DNA of 17,400 nucleotides. It comes from Rhypophila decipiens. Taxonomy: Eukaryota; Ascomycota; Sordariomycetes; Sordariales; Naviculisporaceae. Positions 17,180 through 17,400 of this stretch are shown piece after piece (within the stretch, counting starts at the first letter, position 1; the number at the start of each line of letters is the position of its first letter). The stretch spans positions 1 through 17,400 of the forward strand of contig MU858378.1 in NCBI GenBank assembly GCA_033297075.1, in the 5' to 3' direction. The position numbers and the translations under genes were made by a program. Below the pieces are notes generated by a model, which saw only the letters and a program-made list of their open reading frames with translations, ran no database searches and was not told the origin of the DNA.

Positions 17180-17400
17180 CCCCACCTTGTTGGATTACTG
17201 ACTTGCCGGCTGGCGGGCTGCCAGTTGGCTGCAGGTGCCAGGCGAATCTCGTGACAACCTCCCCCTTCTATGAGACTCGTCTCGAGTCTATAAGTAAGGT
17301 TAGTAAGGTTCAAATTGTCAAGGACGCAGCACAGAAGATTTCGGTTCCTGGGGTGCGGGTGCTCAGAGACCAACTGTACCCGATCAGAGTCGACAACGCC

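Larger units (their letters stand above)
15607..17400. other. Gene-free right end with repeat-like features
   Basis: Almost 1.8 kb without a supportable gene. It contains a tRNA-Val-like fragment (15998-16048), a hairpin CTTCAGC/GCTGAAG with loop TCTG (16234-16251) that has the same arms as one at 270-287, a 27-base pure purine stretch (16472-16498), an 11-bp hairpin (16705-16730), a possible degraded LTR (16642-16899) and paired GATA motifs (17164-17179). A 112-codon minus-strand frame at 17035-17373 begins with TTG and shows no domain. The density of small repeats suggests old mobile-element debris. Confidence 0.5.

Noticed and set aside
17035..17373. Minus-strand frame of 112 codons at the right edge
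   Set aside because: It starts with TTG and ends in low-complexity sequence translated from an A-rich tract; no domain seen.
1..17400. CRISPR array, prokaryotic operon or ribosome-binding-site signals
   Set aside because: No regularly spaced repeats. Introns with fungal splice signals and fungus-specific families show this is eukaryotic DNA.

Overview
The window looks like nuclear DNA of a filamentous ascomycete (Pezizomycotina, probably Sordariomycetes). The genes are monocistronic and spaced by 0.8 to 2.9 kb. They carry short introns of 51 to 75 bp with GTAAGT/GTGAGT-like donors and CTGAC/CTAAC-like branch points. The protein families (HET domain, PTH11-like seven-helix receptor, short secreted tyrosinase, fungal NLR) are typical of that group. 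The organism call is inference; no species can be named from the sequence alone.

Layout, left to right: 1-675 is non-coding. 676-3078 (+) is an intronless 800-residue HET-domain protein. 3079-3708 is a spacer. 3709-4029 is a 321-bp miniature LTR retroelement (TRIM-like), read on the minus strand, with two identical 55-bp terminal repeats, a 5-bp target duplication, a primer-binding site complementary to a CAU anticodon arm and a polypurine tract. 4030-5934 is a long spacer. 5935-7244 (+) is a three-exon PTH11-like/rhodopsin-family membrane protein (388 aa). 7245-8860 is a spacer with a G-quadruplex-capable run. 8861-10059 (+) is a three-exon secreted short tyrosinase (361 aa). 10060-10918 is a spacer with a long imperfect hairpin and a 14-bp palindrome. 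10919-15606 (+) is a four-exon NLR-type protein (1502 aa): SesB-like alpha/beta hydrolase, NACHT, ankyrin repeats. 15607-17400 has no gene; it holds a tRNA-Val-like fragment, several hairpins and a possible degraded LTR.

All four genes read rightwards, but nothing indicates co-transcription. The HET protein and the NLR belong to the two families that fungi use for allorecognition, heterokaryon incompatibility and programmed cell death, so the window may lie in a rapidly evolving non-self-recognition region. The PTH11-like receptor (surface sensing) and the secreted tyrosinase (phenol oxidation, melanin-type chemistry) are common accessory genes. I see no direct functional link between them and the two recognition genes.

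The best candidate for something undescribed is the TRIM-like element at 3709-4029. It is structurally complete, its terminal repeats are identical, and its primer-binding site suggests half-tRNA priming as in copia. Its interior also has tRNA-like A/B boxes followed by an A11 run.
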